64,000 nt of DNA from Blastococcus sp. Marseille-P5729 (GTDB lineage: Bacteria; Actinomycetota; Actinomycetes; Mycobacteriales; Antricoccaceae). Below are positions 36,217 to 43,644 of the stretch, one piece after another (the stretch's first letter is position 1; each line of letters begins with the position of its first letter). The stretch covers positions 689,192-753,191 of the forward strand of contig NZ_OMPO01000001.1 of assembly GCF_900292035.1 (NCBI RefSeq), read 5' to 3'. The notes under the pieces are model-generated. The model was not told the DNA's origin, made no database searches, and saw only the letters and a program-made list of their open reading frames with translations. The translations under genes were made by a program, and so were the position numbers.

Positions 36217-36333
36217 GTCTCTTCGTGTGCGCTGCGATCTGTCGCACCGCCGACGCGCTCGTCGCCGGCAGATCCACAGATCACGCACCTCCCAGACTCA
36301 GCACCAGCACCACCAACCTGAACGAGGCACTTC

Positions 36334-36603
36334 GTGGCGAACATCAAGTCCCAGATCAAGCGCGTCAAGACCAACGAGGTCGCGCGCCAGCGCAATCAGG
36401 CCGTCAAGTCGGCTCTGAAGACGTCGGTCCGCCGCTTCCGCGAGGCCGCCGCCGCGGGCGACGCCGACAAGGCGACCGCTGCTCTGCAACATGCTTCGCG
36501 TCAGCTCGACAAGGCCGCCAGCAAGGGCGTCATCCACCGCAAGCAGGCCGCCAACCGCAAGTCGGGCATGGCCAAGGCGCTCGCCGGCCTGAGCGCCAAG
36601 TAG
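36334..36603 (+). CDS. rpsT: 30S ribosomal protein S20
   Basis: 89 residues, the standard size of S20, a primary 16S rRNA binder. The sequence opens [43 protein letters not shown], and the [31 protein letters not shown] segment is the conserved three-helix bundle. GTG 36334-36336 with GAGG upstream. Gene stands alone, between the divergent oligopeptidase and the convergent holA, as in M. tuberculosis, and ends in a strong hairpin. Confidence 0.97.
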   Translation: MANIKSQIKRVKTNEVARQRNQAVKSALKTSVRRFREAAAAGDADKATAALQHASRQLDKAASKGVIHRKQAANRKSGMAKALAGLSAK

Positions 36604-36618
36604 CACTCAGCGCTTTCC

Positions 36619-36649
36619 GAAGCCGCGCATCGTCGTGATGCGCGGCTTC
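36619..36649. terminator. Bidirectional terminator between rpsT and holA
   Basis: Perfect 13-base arms (36619-36631 and 36637-36649) with a 5-base loop, 15 bases after the rpsT stop and 21 bases beyond the holA stop at 36671. It can end both convergent transcripts. Confidence 0.85.
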
Positions 36650-36670
36650 GTGCTGTCCGGCTGCGGTCGG

Positions 36671-37645
36671 TCAGGAGCGGATCTCGTGCGCCGCGGCGAT
36701 GTCGAGGACGGCCTTCTCCAACGCGTAGCGCGAGTCCGCCGCCTGCCCCTTGACCTCGCCGTTGAGCCGAGCGGCGATCTGCAGCGCCTTGGTCAGCCCC
36801 GGAGCTGACCAGGTGCCGGCGCTCTGCCGGATCTTGCGGATCTTCCACGCCGGCATCCCCAGCCGCTGGGCGAGTGTGTTGGGGTCGGCCCGGCCGGCAG
36901 CAGCGACCTTCGCAACCGACCGCACGGATTCTGCGATCGCGTCCGCGATCACCACCTCAGCGGCGCCGTCGTGCAGCGCCCACCGTAGCTGCTCGAGGCC
37001 GGACTCCACCCGACCGCCGACGATCTCGTCGGCGAGGGCGTAGACCTTCACGTCGGCGCGGCCGCGGTGGTAGCGCCCGACCGTGTCGACGTCGATCGTG
37101 CCGCCGGCGTCGGCCACCAGCTGCCGGGCGGAGCTGGACAAGCTGCGGAGGTCCTCCCCCACGGCCTCCACCAGCGCGGCAGCGGCCTTAGCGTCGATCT
37201 TCCCGCCCGCCGCCACGACCTCCGAACAGACGTACTTGATGCGGTCGTCCACAGACCTCACCACCGGCACTCGCTCGATCGCCGCTCCCAGTTTCTGCAG
37301 GTCGACCGCGAGCGTCTTGGCCCGCCCCGCTCCGGAGTGCTCGACGATGAGGCAGATGTCGGGGTCGGGCGCCGCGGCATACTGCGTGAGGACCGCGACG
37401 AGATCCTTCGTGGACTGCTCGGCCGACTTCAGCACGACGATCCGCTCACCGCCGAACAGCGCCGGGCTGATGGCGTCGGCGAGCGCATTGGCGGCGTCCG
37501 CCACGCCCGCATCGACCCGCTCGAGCGTTGGATCGGCGTCCGGCCGCGCCGCCCGTTGGGCAGCGATGACCGCAGAGGAGACCTGCGAGCGAAGGAACTC
37601 GTCCTCGCCCACGACCAGCACGAGTCGCTCAGCAGTCTGCGGCAT
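36671..37645 (-). CDS. holA: DNA polymerase III subunit delta
   Basis: 324 residues. Clamp-loader subunit that opens the beta clamp. RLVLVVGEDEFLRSQVSSAVI at the start, IVVLKSAEQSTKDLVAVLTQY, and the helical collar with LKLHRL-like QIAARLNGEVKGQAADSRYALEKAVLDIAA at the end fit HolA; the overall length fits. ATG 37643-37645 was chosen; longer frames would start 28 codons earlier with no family match. It is transcribed alone, divergent from the DUF2461 gene, and convergent with rpsT. Confidence 0.93.
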   Translation of the reverse strand: MPQTAERLVLVVGEDEFLRSQVSSAVIAAQRAARPDADPTLERVDAGVADAANALADAISPALFGGERIVVLKSAEQSTKDLVAVLTQYAAAPDPDICLIVEHSGAGRAKTLAVDLQKLGAAIERVPVVRSVDDRIKYVCSEVVAAGGKIDAKAAAALVEAVGEDLRSLSSSARQLVADAGGTIDVDTVGRYHRGRADVKVYALADEIVGGRVESGLEQLRWALHDGAAEVVIADAIAESVRSVAKVAAAGRADPNTLAQRLGMPAWKIRKIRQSAGTWSAPGLTKALQIAARLNGEVKGQAADSRYALEKAVLDIAAAHEIRS

Positions 37646-37722
37646 GCCTCGATCCTTCCATGCACGGCCGACACCCGGTGGTGTGAGTTCGTACGATGGC
37701 CCGAGCGAGGAGAGGACGATCC

Positions 37723-38370
37723 GTGGCATCCAGTACCGACCTGCCGGCCGGATTCACCGGCTTTCCGCCGGAAGCCTTCGAGTTCTACGAGGACCTCGAG
37801 CAGGACAACTCCAAGACCTTCTGGCAGGCCCACAAGCAGCAGTACGACGACGCGGTCCGCGCCCCGATGACCGCCCTGATGGAGACCCTGGCCGAGGAGT
37901 TCGGCGCCGCGAAGATCTTCCGCCCGTACCGCGACGTGCGCTTCTCCCACGACAAGACGCCGTACAAGACGCACCAGGGTGCCTACGTGAAGACCGCTCC
38001 GGGCGCCGGCTGGTACGCGGAGATCGGCGCGCCATGCTTCCGGACCGGAGGCGGGTTCTACCGAGCGGATGCCGCTGGCCTCAAGAGGGTGCGCAACCAG
38101 ATCGCCGGCGCCAAGGGCGGTGCGTTCGCAGACCTCGTGGAGCGGCTCCAGCGAAAGGGGTGGGAGCTGCGTGGCGAGCAGCTGAAGACCGCTCCCCGCG
38201 GGTTCGAGGCCGATCATCCGCGGATCGACCTGCTACGGCACAAGTCGTTGAGCCTCACCCGCCCCATCGAGGAGGAGATCGTGGGCACCGCGGGCCTCGC
38301 CGACCGCGTGCGGGCCGACTGGCGCGAGCTGCGTCCGTTCGTCGAGTGGCTGACCGACATCCTGCGCTGA
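37723..38370 (+). CDS. DUF2461 (TIGR02453) family protein
   Basis: 215 residues. TIGR02453 family proteins are widespread and of unknown function; diagnostic segments are GFTGFPPEAFEFYEDLEQDNSKTFWQAHKQQYDDAVRAPM, FRPYRDVRFSHDKTPYKTHQGAYV and FYRADAAGLKRVRNQI. GTG 37723 has GAGGAGAGG 8 bases upstream and gives the normal N-terminus. Divergent from holA. The last 82 bases before the monooxygenase gene are short and hold no other feature. Confidence 0.9.
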   Translation: MASSTDLPAGFTGFPPEAFEFYEDLEQDNSKTFWQAHKQQYDDAVRAPMTALMETLAEEFGAAKIFRPYRDVRFSHDKTPYKTHQGAYVKTAPGAGWYAEIGAPCFRTGGGFYRADAAGLKRVRNQIAGAKGGAFADLVERLQRKGWELRGEQLKTAPRGFEADHPRIDLLRHKSLSLTRPIEEEIVGTAGLADRVRADWRELRPFVEWLTDILR

Positions 38371-38452
38371 TCGGCTGCCTCGCCGGTTGCCTACGCCACT
38401 CACGCACCATAAGGTGACATCGATGTCAACTAGGTTGAGAGCGGGAGCGGCG

Positions 38453-39196
38453 ATGGCGGAGCAGAAGGACGCGCAGGTCGATCACGAGGTGATCGTCATC
38501 GGGGCCGGGGTGTGCGGCATCTATCAGCTCTACCGGTTGCGCGAGCTCGGGATCGACGCGCTCGTGCTCGAGTCGGGTCCGGAGCTGGGCGGCACCTGGT
38601 ACTGGAACCGCTACCCGGGTGCGCGCTTCGACTCGGAGAGCTATACCTACGGGTTCTCCTTCTCCGACGAGCTGCTGCAGGAGTGGGACTGGAAGGAGCG
38701 TTTCTCGGGCCAGCCGGAGAACCTGCGCTACCTGCAGTACGTCGCGGACAAGTTCGATCTGCGCGAGAACATGCGCTTCAACGTCACCGTCGAGCGCACC
38801 GTGTTCGACGAGGAGACGAGCACCTGGGTGCTGCACCTGGACGACGGCGAGACACTGCGGTGCCGGTTCGTGGTCATGGCGCTCGGCTTGCTGTCGGCCC
38901 CCACGCTGCCTCGCTATGAGGGCATGGATGACTTCCAGGGCGAGTCCTTCCACACCTACGACTGGCCCGACGGCGTCGACCTCGCCGGCAAGCGGGTCGG
39001 AGTGATCGGCACCGGCGCGACCGCGATCCAGCTGATCGCCGAGATCGCCGACAAGGTCGAGGACCTGACGGTGTTCCAGCGCCGGCCCAACTGGAGTGCC
39101 CCGCTGAACAACTCCGAGATCTCCCCCGATGAGATGGCCGGAATCAAGGCGCGATACGACGAGATCTTCGCCGCGTGCTCGCGGACTCCCGGGGGG
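38453..39196 (+). pseudogene. Baeyer-Villiger monooxygenase, N-terminal half
   Basis: 248 residues of a flavin-dependent BVMO before the break. The FAD Rossmann motif is IVIGAGVCGIYQLYRL, FDSESYTYGFSFSDELLQEWDW follows, the BVMO fingerprint is FQGESFHTYDWPDGVDLAGKRV, and the NADPH Rossmann motif is GVIGTGATAIQLIAE. At 39197 the monooxygenase reading ends after CSRTPGG and foreign sequence begins. The remainder lies at 46517-47401 in the same frame class. Joined, the protein would be about 543 residues, the usual length for the family. ATG 38453 follows GGGAG. As it stands the product lacks the substrate domain. Confidence 0.92.
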
Positions 39197-39261
39197 GGCG
39201 ATAATAGAAACGTGCGTGCACAGCGTGCACACCCCGCCCTGACCTGCGGTTTTAGGAGAGC

Positions 39262-39489
39262 ATGACGTGCACGTCGTGCAGCACACAGACCGACCGCGAC
39301 GGCATCAGCGGCGGCCCCGACACACCCGCAAGCTATTACTCGGTACCGCTGGTTTCGGGTACCATGGTGCTGTCGAGAGTTTCGTATGTCGGCTGGCTCA
39401 ACCCAGCGAACTGTGCCCCTGGTGTCCAGACCGGGGGCACAGTCATGCCTGGGGGCTCTCTAGGTCTGACGGTAGACACCGTAGGCTGA
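39262..39489 (+). CDS. Small ORF at the left end of the insertion
   Basis: 75 residues: MTCTSCSTQTDRDGISGGPDTPASYYSVPLV and so on, with four Cys, three of them in the first 6 residues plus one in NPANCAPG. AGGAG lies 7 bases before ATG 39262, and a strong terminator follows 26 bases after the stop, so it looks like a real single-gene unit. I recognise no family. A longer frame overlapping it (39267-39713) has no Shine-Dalgarno and is less likely. It may be a remnant of the element that first entered the monooxygenase gene. Confidence 0.5.
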   Translation: MTCTSCSTQTDRDGISGGPDTPASYYSVPLVSGTMVLSRVSYVGWLNPANCAPGVQTGGTVMPGGSLGLTVDTVG

Positions 39490-39515
39490 GCGCGCGCCGT
39501 CCACAGCAGCGCACC

Positions 39516-39547
39516 GCACCGCCCCGGACCCTGCACCGGGGCGGTGC
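39516..39547 (+). terminator. Terminator of the small ORF
   Basis: A perfect 12-base stem (39516-39527 with 39536-39547) around an 8-base loop, 26 bases past the stop at 39489. No strong T-tract. Confidence 0.65.
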
Positions 39548-39687
39548 TGTCCCCGGGGGTCGGGGCTTCCATGGGTCGGCTTGCTGGGGGCCCTTCCATG
39601 GGTCCGCGCGATCGAGGGGGATTCATGAGGTCCGCCCGTGGCGGTCACCGGTTCCTCGGTGCTTACGACGACTGAGCCGGGCAGGGA

Positions 39688-40137
39688 TTACCTATCCCGC
39701 AGGACCCAAGTAGCCACAGGCTGGCCGCCGGGAGCCCACACGATGAGGTCGCCGTCACTGATCGGATAACCGTTCTCGGTCCACATCCGCGCCTTCCCCT
39801 CTTGCCCTTCCATGAGGGTGACGCAGGACCACGACGGGGACTCAACGAACGGGACCCGCGCGCCGTCCTGGCGCTGCACGTATGTGTCTTCGATCGTCGG
39901 GCAGGGCGCGCCGTTGGTGAGGGCCTTGACCGTCCACTCGGCGGTCATCGCGCCGCGCGGGTAGCCGTCGGTCAGAGTGAGCTCGACATCGTCGGTGATC
40001 GTCACCGGAACGCCGACGCCGGCTGTCGGTAGGGCATCAGATCCGCCGGCTGTGCCACCGTCGGTCTGGTCATCTGAGCCACCGCGTCCGGCGAGCAGTA
40101 GGCAGAGGGCTAGCGAGGCTGTGAGTCGTGTTCTCAT
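39688..40137 (-). CDS. Lipoprotein-like secreted protein with altered lipobox
   Basis: 149 residues. Signal sequence MRTRLTASLALCLLLAGRGGSDDQ, then a Gly/Thr/Asp linker and a beta-rich domain containing VTITDDVELTLTDGYPRGAMTAEWTVKALTNG and two Cys (PCPTI, WSCVTL) able to form a disulphide. The signal has the look of a lipoprotein (LLLAG-x-GGSDD), but the expected Cys is Arg (CGC). Without it the protein would be secreted or anchored otherwise. It belongs to the large group of actinobacterial DUF4352-like lipoproteins. ATG 40135-40137. Leftward, adjacent to the IS5 element. Confidence 0.65.
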   Translation of the reverse strand: MRTRLTASLALCLLLAGRGGSDDQTDGGTAGGSDALPTAGVGVPVTITDDVELTLTDGYPRGAMTAEWTVKALTNGAPCPTIEDTYVQRQDGARVPFVESPSWSCVTLMEGQEGKARMWTENGYPISDGDLIVWAPGGQPVATWVLRDR

Positions 40138-40288
40138 GCACCGGAGGTGTGTCCCAAGCTGGCACAACGACCGCGACACGCCGTCACCCGAACACTGGCA
40201 GGGGGTGGCGGTGGCCCCTCCCCGGGGCCTCTAGCACCACCGGAGAGTGATAGGCCCTCGCCCATTGCCACAATCGAGAGGGGCGCAG

Positions 40289-41186
40289 CTAGGGCGTGTC
40301 TCCTAACCGTTTCTGCCAGTGGGTGATGGCTCGCAGGACTGCTCCGCCGCGGTAGGTGAGAGCGAGTTTGTCGTAGCGGGTGGCGAGCCCGCGCCACTGC
40401 TTGTCTTCGTTGAAGCCGCGTTCGACGACGTTGCGGCCCTTGTAGTCCTCGGCGTCGTAGCTGACCGGCCTGCCACCGCGGGAGCCCCGGCGCAGGCGGT
40501 GGCCTTGTTGGTCTGCGGGCTCGGGGATGACTGCGACGATCCCGCGGTCCCGCAGATGGGTGCGGATCGCGCGCGACGAGTACGCCTTGTCGCCGCGGAC
40601 CCGGTCCGGCCTCGAGCGCGGTCTGCCCGGGCCGCGCCGGGCGACTCTGAGGTGATCCAGGAGCACCGGGAACATGGGCGCGTCACCGGCCTGCCCGGGG
40701 CCGACCAGCACGACCAGCGGCAGCCCGCGCCCGTCGACGAGGTGATGGATCTTGGTGCTCAAACCGCCCCGTGACCGGCCAATCGCATGATCAGGAGGCT
40801 CCTCGCGCAGATTCTTGTAACTCGACAGAGCCCCCCGTGTCGCGCGGGAGGTTCGTCGCGTGCTGATGCGCGCGGTTGATCGTGGAGTCCACGCTCACGG
40901 CCCAGTCGATCTCACCGGCAGCGTCCCCCTCGGCGAGGATCTCCGCATAGATCTCATCCCACGTGCCGTCACCGCTGAACCGGCGATGCCGCTTCCACGC
41001 GGTCTGCCACGGCCCGAACTCCGCCGGCAGGTCCCGCCACGGAGACCCCGTCCGATACCGCCACACGATCGCCTCCACGACCCGGCGATGGTCCTGGAAC
41101 GGCCGGCCGCCCTTGCGGGAGGCGACCGGCATCAACGGCTCGATCCGAGCCCAAGCAGCATCCGAGAGAACACGAGTACGCGACAC
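40289..41186 (-). CDS. IS5-family (IS427 group) transposase, two frames
   Basis: Two overlapping frames join by a programmed shift. Frame A starts GTG 41184-41186 and gives 131 residues (RVLSDAAWARIEPLMPV, then VDSTINRAHQHATNL with the first catalytic Asp). Frame B continues with DHAIGRSRGGLSTKIHHLVDGRGLPL, RGDKAYSS (second Asp) and ERGFNEDKQWRGLATRYDKLA (Glu), ending at 40289. Frame B is open upstream of its first start codon back to about 40800, overlapping the end of frame A, the usual IS427 layout. The stop TAG of frame B lies in the CTAG target repeat. All DDE residues are present, so the element may be active. Confidence 0.9.
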
Positions 41187-41234
41187 GCGTCAAGCCTGCC
41201 GTCAACCAACCCGCAAGGTTAGGAGACACGCCCT
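40291..41234. mobile_element. IS5-family insertion sequence
   Basis: Perfect 18-base terminal inverted repeats, AGGGCGTGTCTCCTAACC at 40291-40308 and its complement at 41217-41234. CTAG stands at both ends (40289-40292 and 41233-41236), consistent with the CTAG/TA target preference and duplication of this family. About 0.94 kb. Confidence 0.93.
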
Positions 41235-41314
41235 AGGTGGAGAGGCGCACCCCGTACTGCGGCAGAAGTGCCTACATCGTCAACCTGTGGACGTGCGCTG
41301 CAGGGGGACAGTGC

Positions 41315-41944
41315 CTATCGGGTGGTCCTGTGGGCGTAGGTGGCGAAGACGTCGGCGAACTCGGCGAGGGCGCGCCTGGCGTTCTCGTCGTCTCGTGCCG
41401 AGAGCCAGGAGCTTGTGATGCCCGAGAGCGCGGCGAGGATCATCTCGGCCAGCAGCGCCACGGGGATGGCGTACTCGATGTCGGCGAGTGCGGCGAAGCG
41501 TTCGAGGTGTTCGGTGACGCGCCGGTGGTAGGCGCGTTGCTCCCACTCGGGCAGCTCGCGCAGTTCGGGGTCGCGCAGGGCGAGGGTCGTCAGCTCGGTG
41601 AGTACGATCTGCGCCGCAGGGTCGGCCTCGACGGTGCGCCAGTAGGCGTCCAAGAGGGCGTGGATGCTGGCGCGGACCTCGCCGGTGGGGTCGATCTGTG
41701 CCCAGGCGTGGTCGAGGTCGACGTTGATGTCGGCTGAGAGCAGTTCCGCGTAGAGCTCTCGCTTGGATCGGAAGCAGTAGTGGAACGCCCCGTGCGGCAT
41801 GTCCGCCTCGGCGCAGATCGCCCTGGTCGATGCCGCCTTCACCCCGTCGCGCTTCATCACCCGTAGCGCGGCTTGGGCGAGGAGCTGACGGCGCTCGTCT
41901 GCGCGCATGTGCGTGCGCGTCTCGGTGGGCTCCTCTGTCTCCAT
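41315..41944 (-). CDS. TetR/AcrR-family repressor of the efflux gene
   Basis: 209 residues. N-terminal TetR HTH: RRQLLAQAALRVMKRDGVKAASTRAICAEADMPHGAFHYCFRSKRELYAELL, followed by a helical ligand-binding domain. ATG 41942-41944. It is divergent from the MFS pump gene, and the 99-base gap holds an operator array that overlaps the pump promoter. By analogy with QacR, LfrR and SmvR it should bind cationic or aromatic ligands and release DNA, giving inducible efflux. Target and ligand are inference; the gene pair itself is clear. Confidence 0.93.
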   Translation of the reverse strand: METEEPTETRTHMRADERRQLLAQAALRVMKRDGVKAASTRAICAEADMPHGAFHYCFRSKRELYAELLSADINVDLDHAWAQIDPTGEVRASIHALLDAYWRTVEADPAAQIVLTELTTLALRDPELRELPEWEQRAYHRRVTEHLERFAALADIEYAIPVALLAEMILAALSGITSSWLSARDDENARRALAEFADVFATYAHRTTR

Positions 41945-41963
41945 GGCCCCACTCTACCGAACC

Positions 41964-42006
41964 TTGGCCAAACGACTTGGCCATTTGACTTGGCCATATG
42001 GCCAAG
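41964..42006. promoter_or_regulatory. TetR operator: three TTGGCCA direct repeats and an 18-bp palindrome
   Basis: TTGGCCA occurs at 41964, 41977 and 41990, exactly 13 bases apart. The last copy is the left half of a perfect palindrome CTTGGCCATATGGCCAAG (41989-42006). The array fills the gap between the divergent tetR and efflux genes. Confidence 0.85.
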
Positions 42007-42013
42007 ATAGTGT
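41985..42013 (+). promoter_or_regulatory. Promoter of the efflux gene
   Basis: TTGACT (41985-41990), a 17-base spacer and TAGTGT (42008-42013). The spacer is almost exactly the 18-bp palindrome, so repressor binding would directly block RNA polymerase. Confidence 0.65.
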
Positions 42014-42043
42014 GAGGTGTCCGCCGAAGGAGAGGACCCCTTG

Positions 42044-43612
42044 ATGTCCGCGCCCGTCCCTGTTCCCCAGCGCGCCGGCGCCCGCCAGTGGGCCGCGCTT
42101 GCGGCCCTGACCGTGCCGGTGCTGCTGATGAGCATCGATTTGACCGTGCTCGCGGTCGCGATCCCCGAGCTGAGCGAAGACCTCGCCCCGACCGGCACGC
42201 AGTTGCTGTGGATCGTGGACATCTACGGGTTCTTCCTCGCCGCACTGCTCGTGCTCATGGGCAACATCGGCGACCGGATCGGCAGGCGCAGACTCCTGCT
42301 GATCGGTGCGGTCGCGTTCGGGGCGGCCTCGATGCTGGCCGCGTTCGCCTGGTCACCCGAGGTGCTGATCGCCGCCCGCGCCCTGCTCGGCATCGGCGGA
42401 GCGACCTTGATGCCCTCCACGCTGGCCTTGATCCGCAACATCTTCACCGACCCCGCCCAGCGGCGTCGTGCGGTCTCGGTCTGGGTCGCGGCGTTCGCCG
42501 GTGGTGCGGGCCTGGGCCCGGTGGTCGGCGGGTTCCTGCTGGAGCACTTCTGGTGGGGATCGGTGTTCCTGATCAACGTGCCGGTGATGATCGCCCTGCT
42601 GATCGCGGCCCCGCCGCTCGTGCCCGAGTTCCGCAACCCCGCCCCCGGACGGTTCGACCTGCTCTCCGCCGGCCTGCTGATGGCCGCGATGCTCACCGGC
42701 GTCTACGGCCTCAAAGACGCCGCCGCACACGGATGGGGCATCACTCCCGCCCTCTGGGTCACGGCAAGTCTCGCGCTGGCGGTGGTGTTCGTGCTCCGGC
42801 AACGCCGCCTGTCCGATCCGCTCATCGACATCGCCCTGTTCCGGTCGCTGCCGTTCAGCACCGCGGTGATCGCGAACGTCGCCGGGGTGTTCGCGCTCAC
42901 CGCGCTGCTGTACTACCTGCCCCAGTACCTCCAGCTCGTCCTCGGCCACTCGCCCCTGACCGCCGGACTCTGGGCGCTGCCGATCGCGGCCGGTGCGATC
43001 CTCGGCTCGCTGATCGCAGCGACCCTGGCCCGCGTGATCGGGGCCGGGTGGCTCATCGGCGGCGGCCTCATCCTCGCCGCCGGCGGATACCTCACGCTCA
43101 CCGCCCTCGGCCTGGACGGCATCGCCTGGATCGCCTTCACCGGCGGAGCGCTCGTCGGGGCCGGCATCGGGATCGCCGACACCCTCTCCAACGACGTCAT
43201 CGTCGGCACCGCCCCACCCGAGAAGGCCGGAGCCGCAGCCGGCATCAGCGAGACCGCCTACGAGCTCGGCGGCGCGCTCGGCACCGCGACCCTCGGAGCC
43301 CTCGGCACCAGCATCTACCGCACCCAGGTCACCGACGCCCTCCCCGCCGACACCCCACCCGACATCGCCGACGCGGTGACCGAAACCCTCGGCGCTGCGG
43401 TCGCCACCGCCCAACAACTACCCGAGGACCGCGCCGCAATGCTGCTCGACCTCGTCCGCCCCGCCTTCACCGACGCGATGACCACCGCCTTCACCACCGC
43501 AGCCATCGTCCTCGCCACCATCGGCACCCTCGCCGCAACCGCACTGGCGAGACACCACACGCCCACGACCGGTACCGAGGCACCGGATGAGGCCACCCGA
43601 TCCGACCTCTGA
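42044..43612 (+). CDS. MFS drug-efflux transporter, DHA2 (QacA/SmvA/LfrA) family
   Basis: 522 residues with 14 predicted membrane helices. DLTVLAVAIPELSEDL in helix 1 (the acidic residue used by multivalent-cation pumps), motif A GNIGDRIGRRRLLLIG, motif C-like GLGPVVGGFLLEHFWW and the DHA2-type C-terminal half are present. The family exports quaternary ammonium antiseptics, dyes and fluoroquinolones by proton exchange. ATG 42044 is preferred over an upstream GTG because AAGGAGAGG lies 9 bases before it. Controlled by the adjacent divergent TetR. The pair sits between IS elements and is likely horizontally acquired. Confidence 0.93.
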   Translation: MSAPVPVPQRAGARQWAALAALTVPVLLMSIDLTVLAVAIPELSEDLAPTGTQLLWIVDIYGFFLAALLVLMGNIGDRIGRRRLLLIGAVAFGAASMLAAFAWSPEVLIAARALLGIGGATLMPSTLALIRNIFTDPAQRRRAVSVWVAAFAGGAGLGPVVGGFLLEHFWWGSVFLINVPVMIALLIAAPPLVPEFRNPAPGRFDLLSAGLLMAAMLTGVYGLKDAAAHGWGITPALWVTASLALAVVFVLRQRRLSDPLIDIALFRSLPFSTAVIANVAGVFALTALLYYLPQYLQLVLGHSPLTAGLWALPIAAGAILGSLIAATLARVIGAGWLIGGGLILAAGGYLTLTALGLDGIAWIAFTGGALVGAGIGIADTLSNDVIVGTAPPEKAGAAAGISETAYELGGALGTATLGALGTSIYRTQVTDALPADTPPDIADAVTETLGAAVATAQQLPEDRAAMLLDLVRPAFTDAMTTAFTTAAIVLATIGTLAATALARHHTPTTGTEAPDEATRSDL

Positions 43613-43644
43613 GCGGATACCATTGACTATCGACCATGCCGAAG

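Noticed and set aside
39267-39713. Alternative 148-codon frame overlapping the small island ORF
   Set aside because: No Shine-Dalgarno, runs through the terminator hairpin at 39516-39547 and has random-looking, Arg-rich composition.
41285-41320. Third copy of the IS110 target sequence (GTGCCTATCGGG) near the tetR end
   Set aside because: Only partly matches TGTCCCTATCAG, so a chance resemblance is more likely than an old IS110 footprint.
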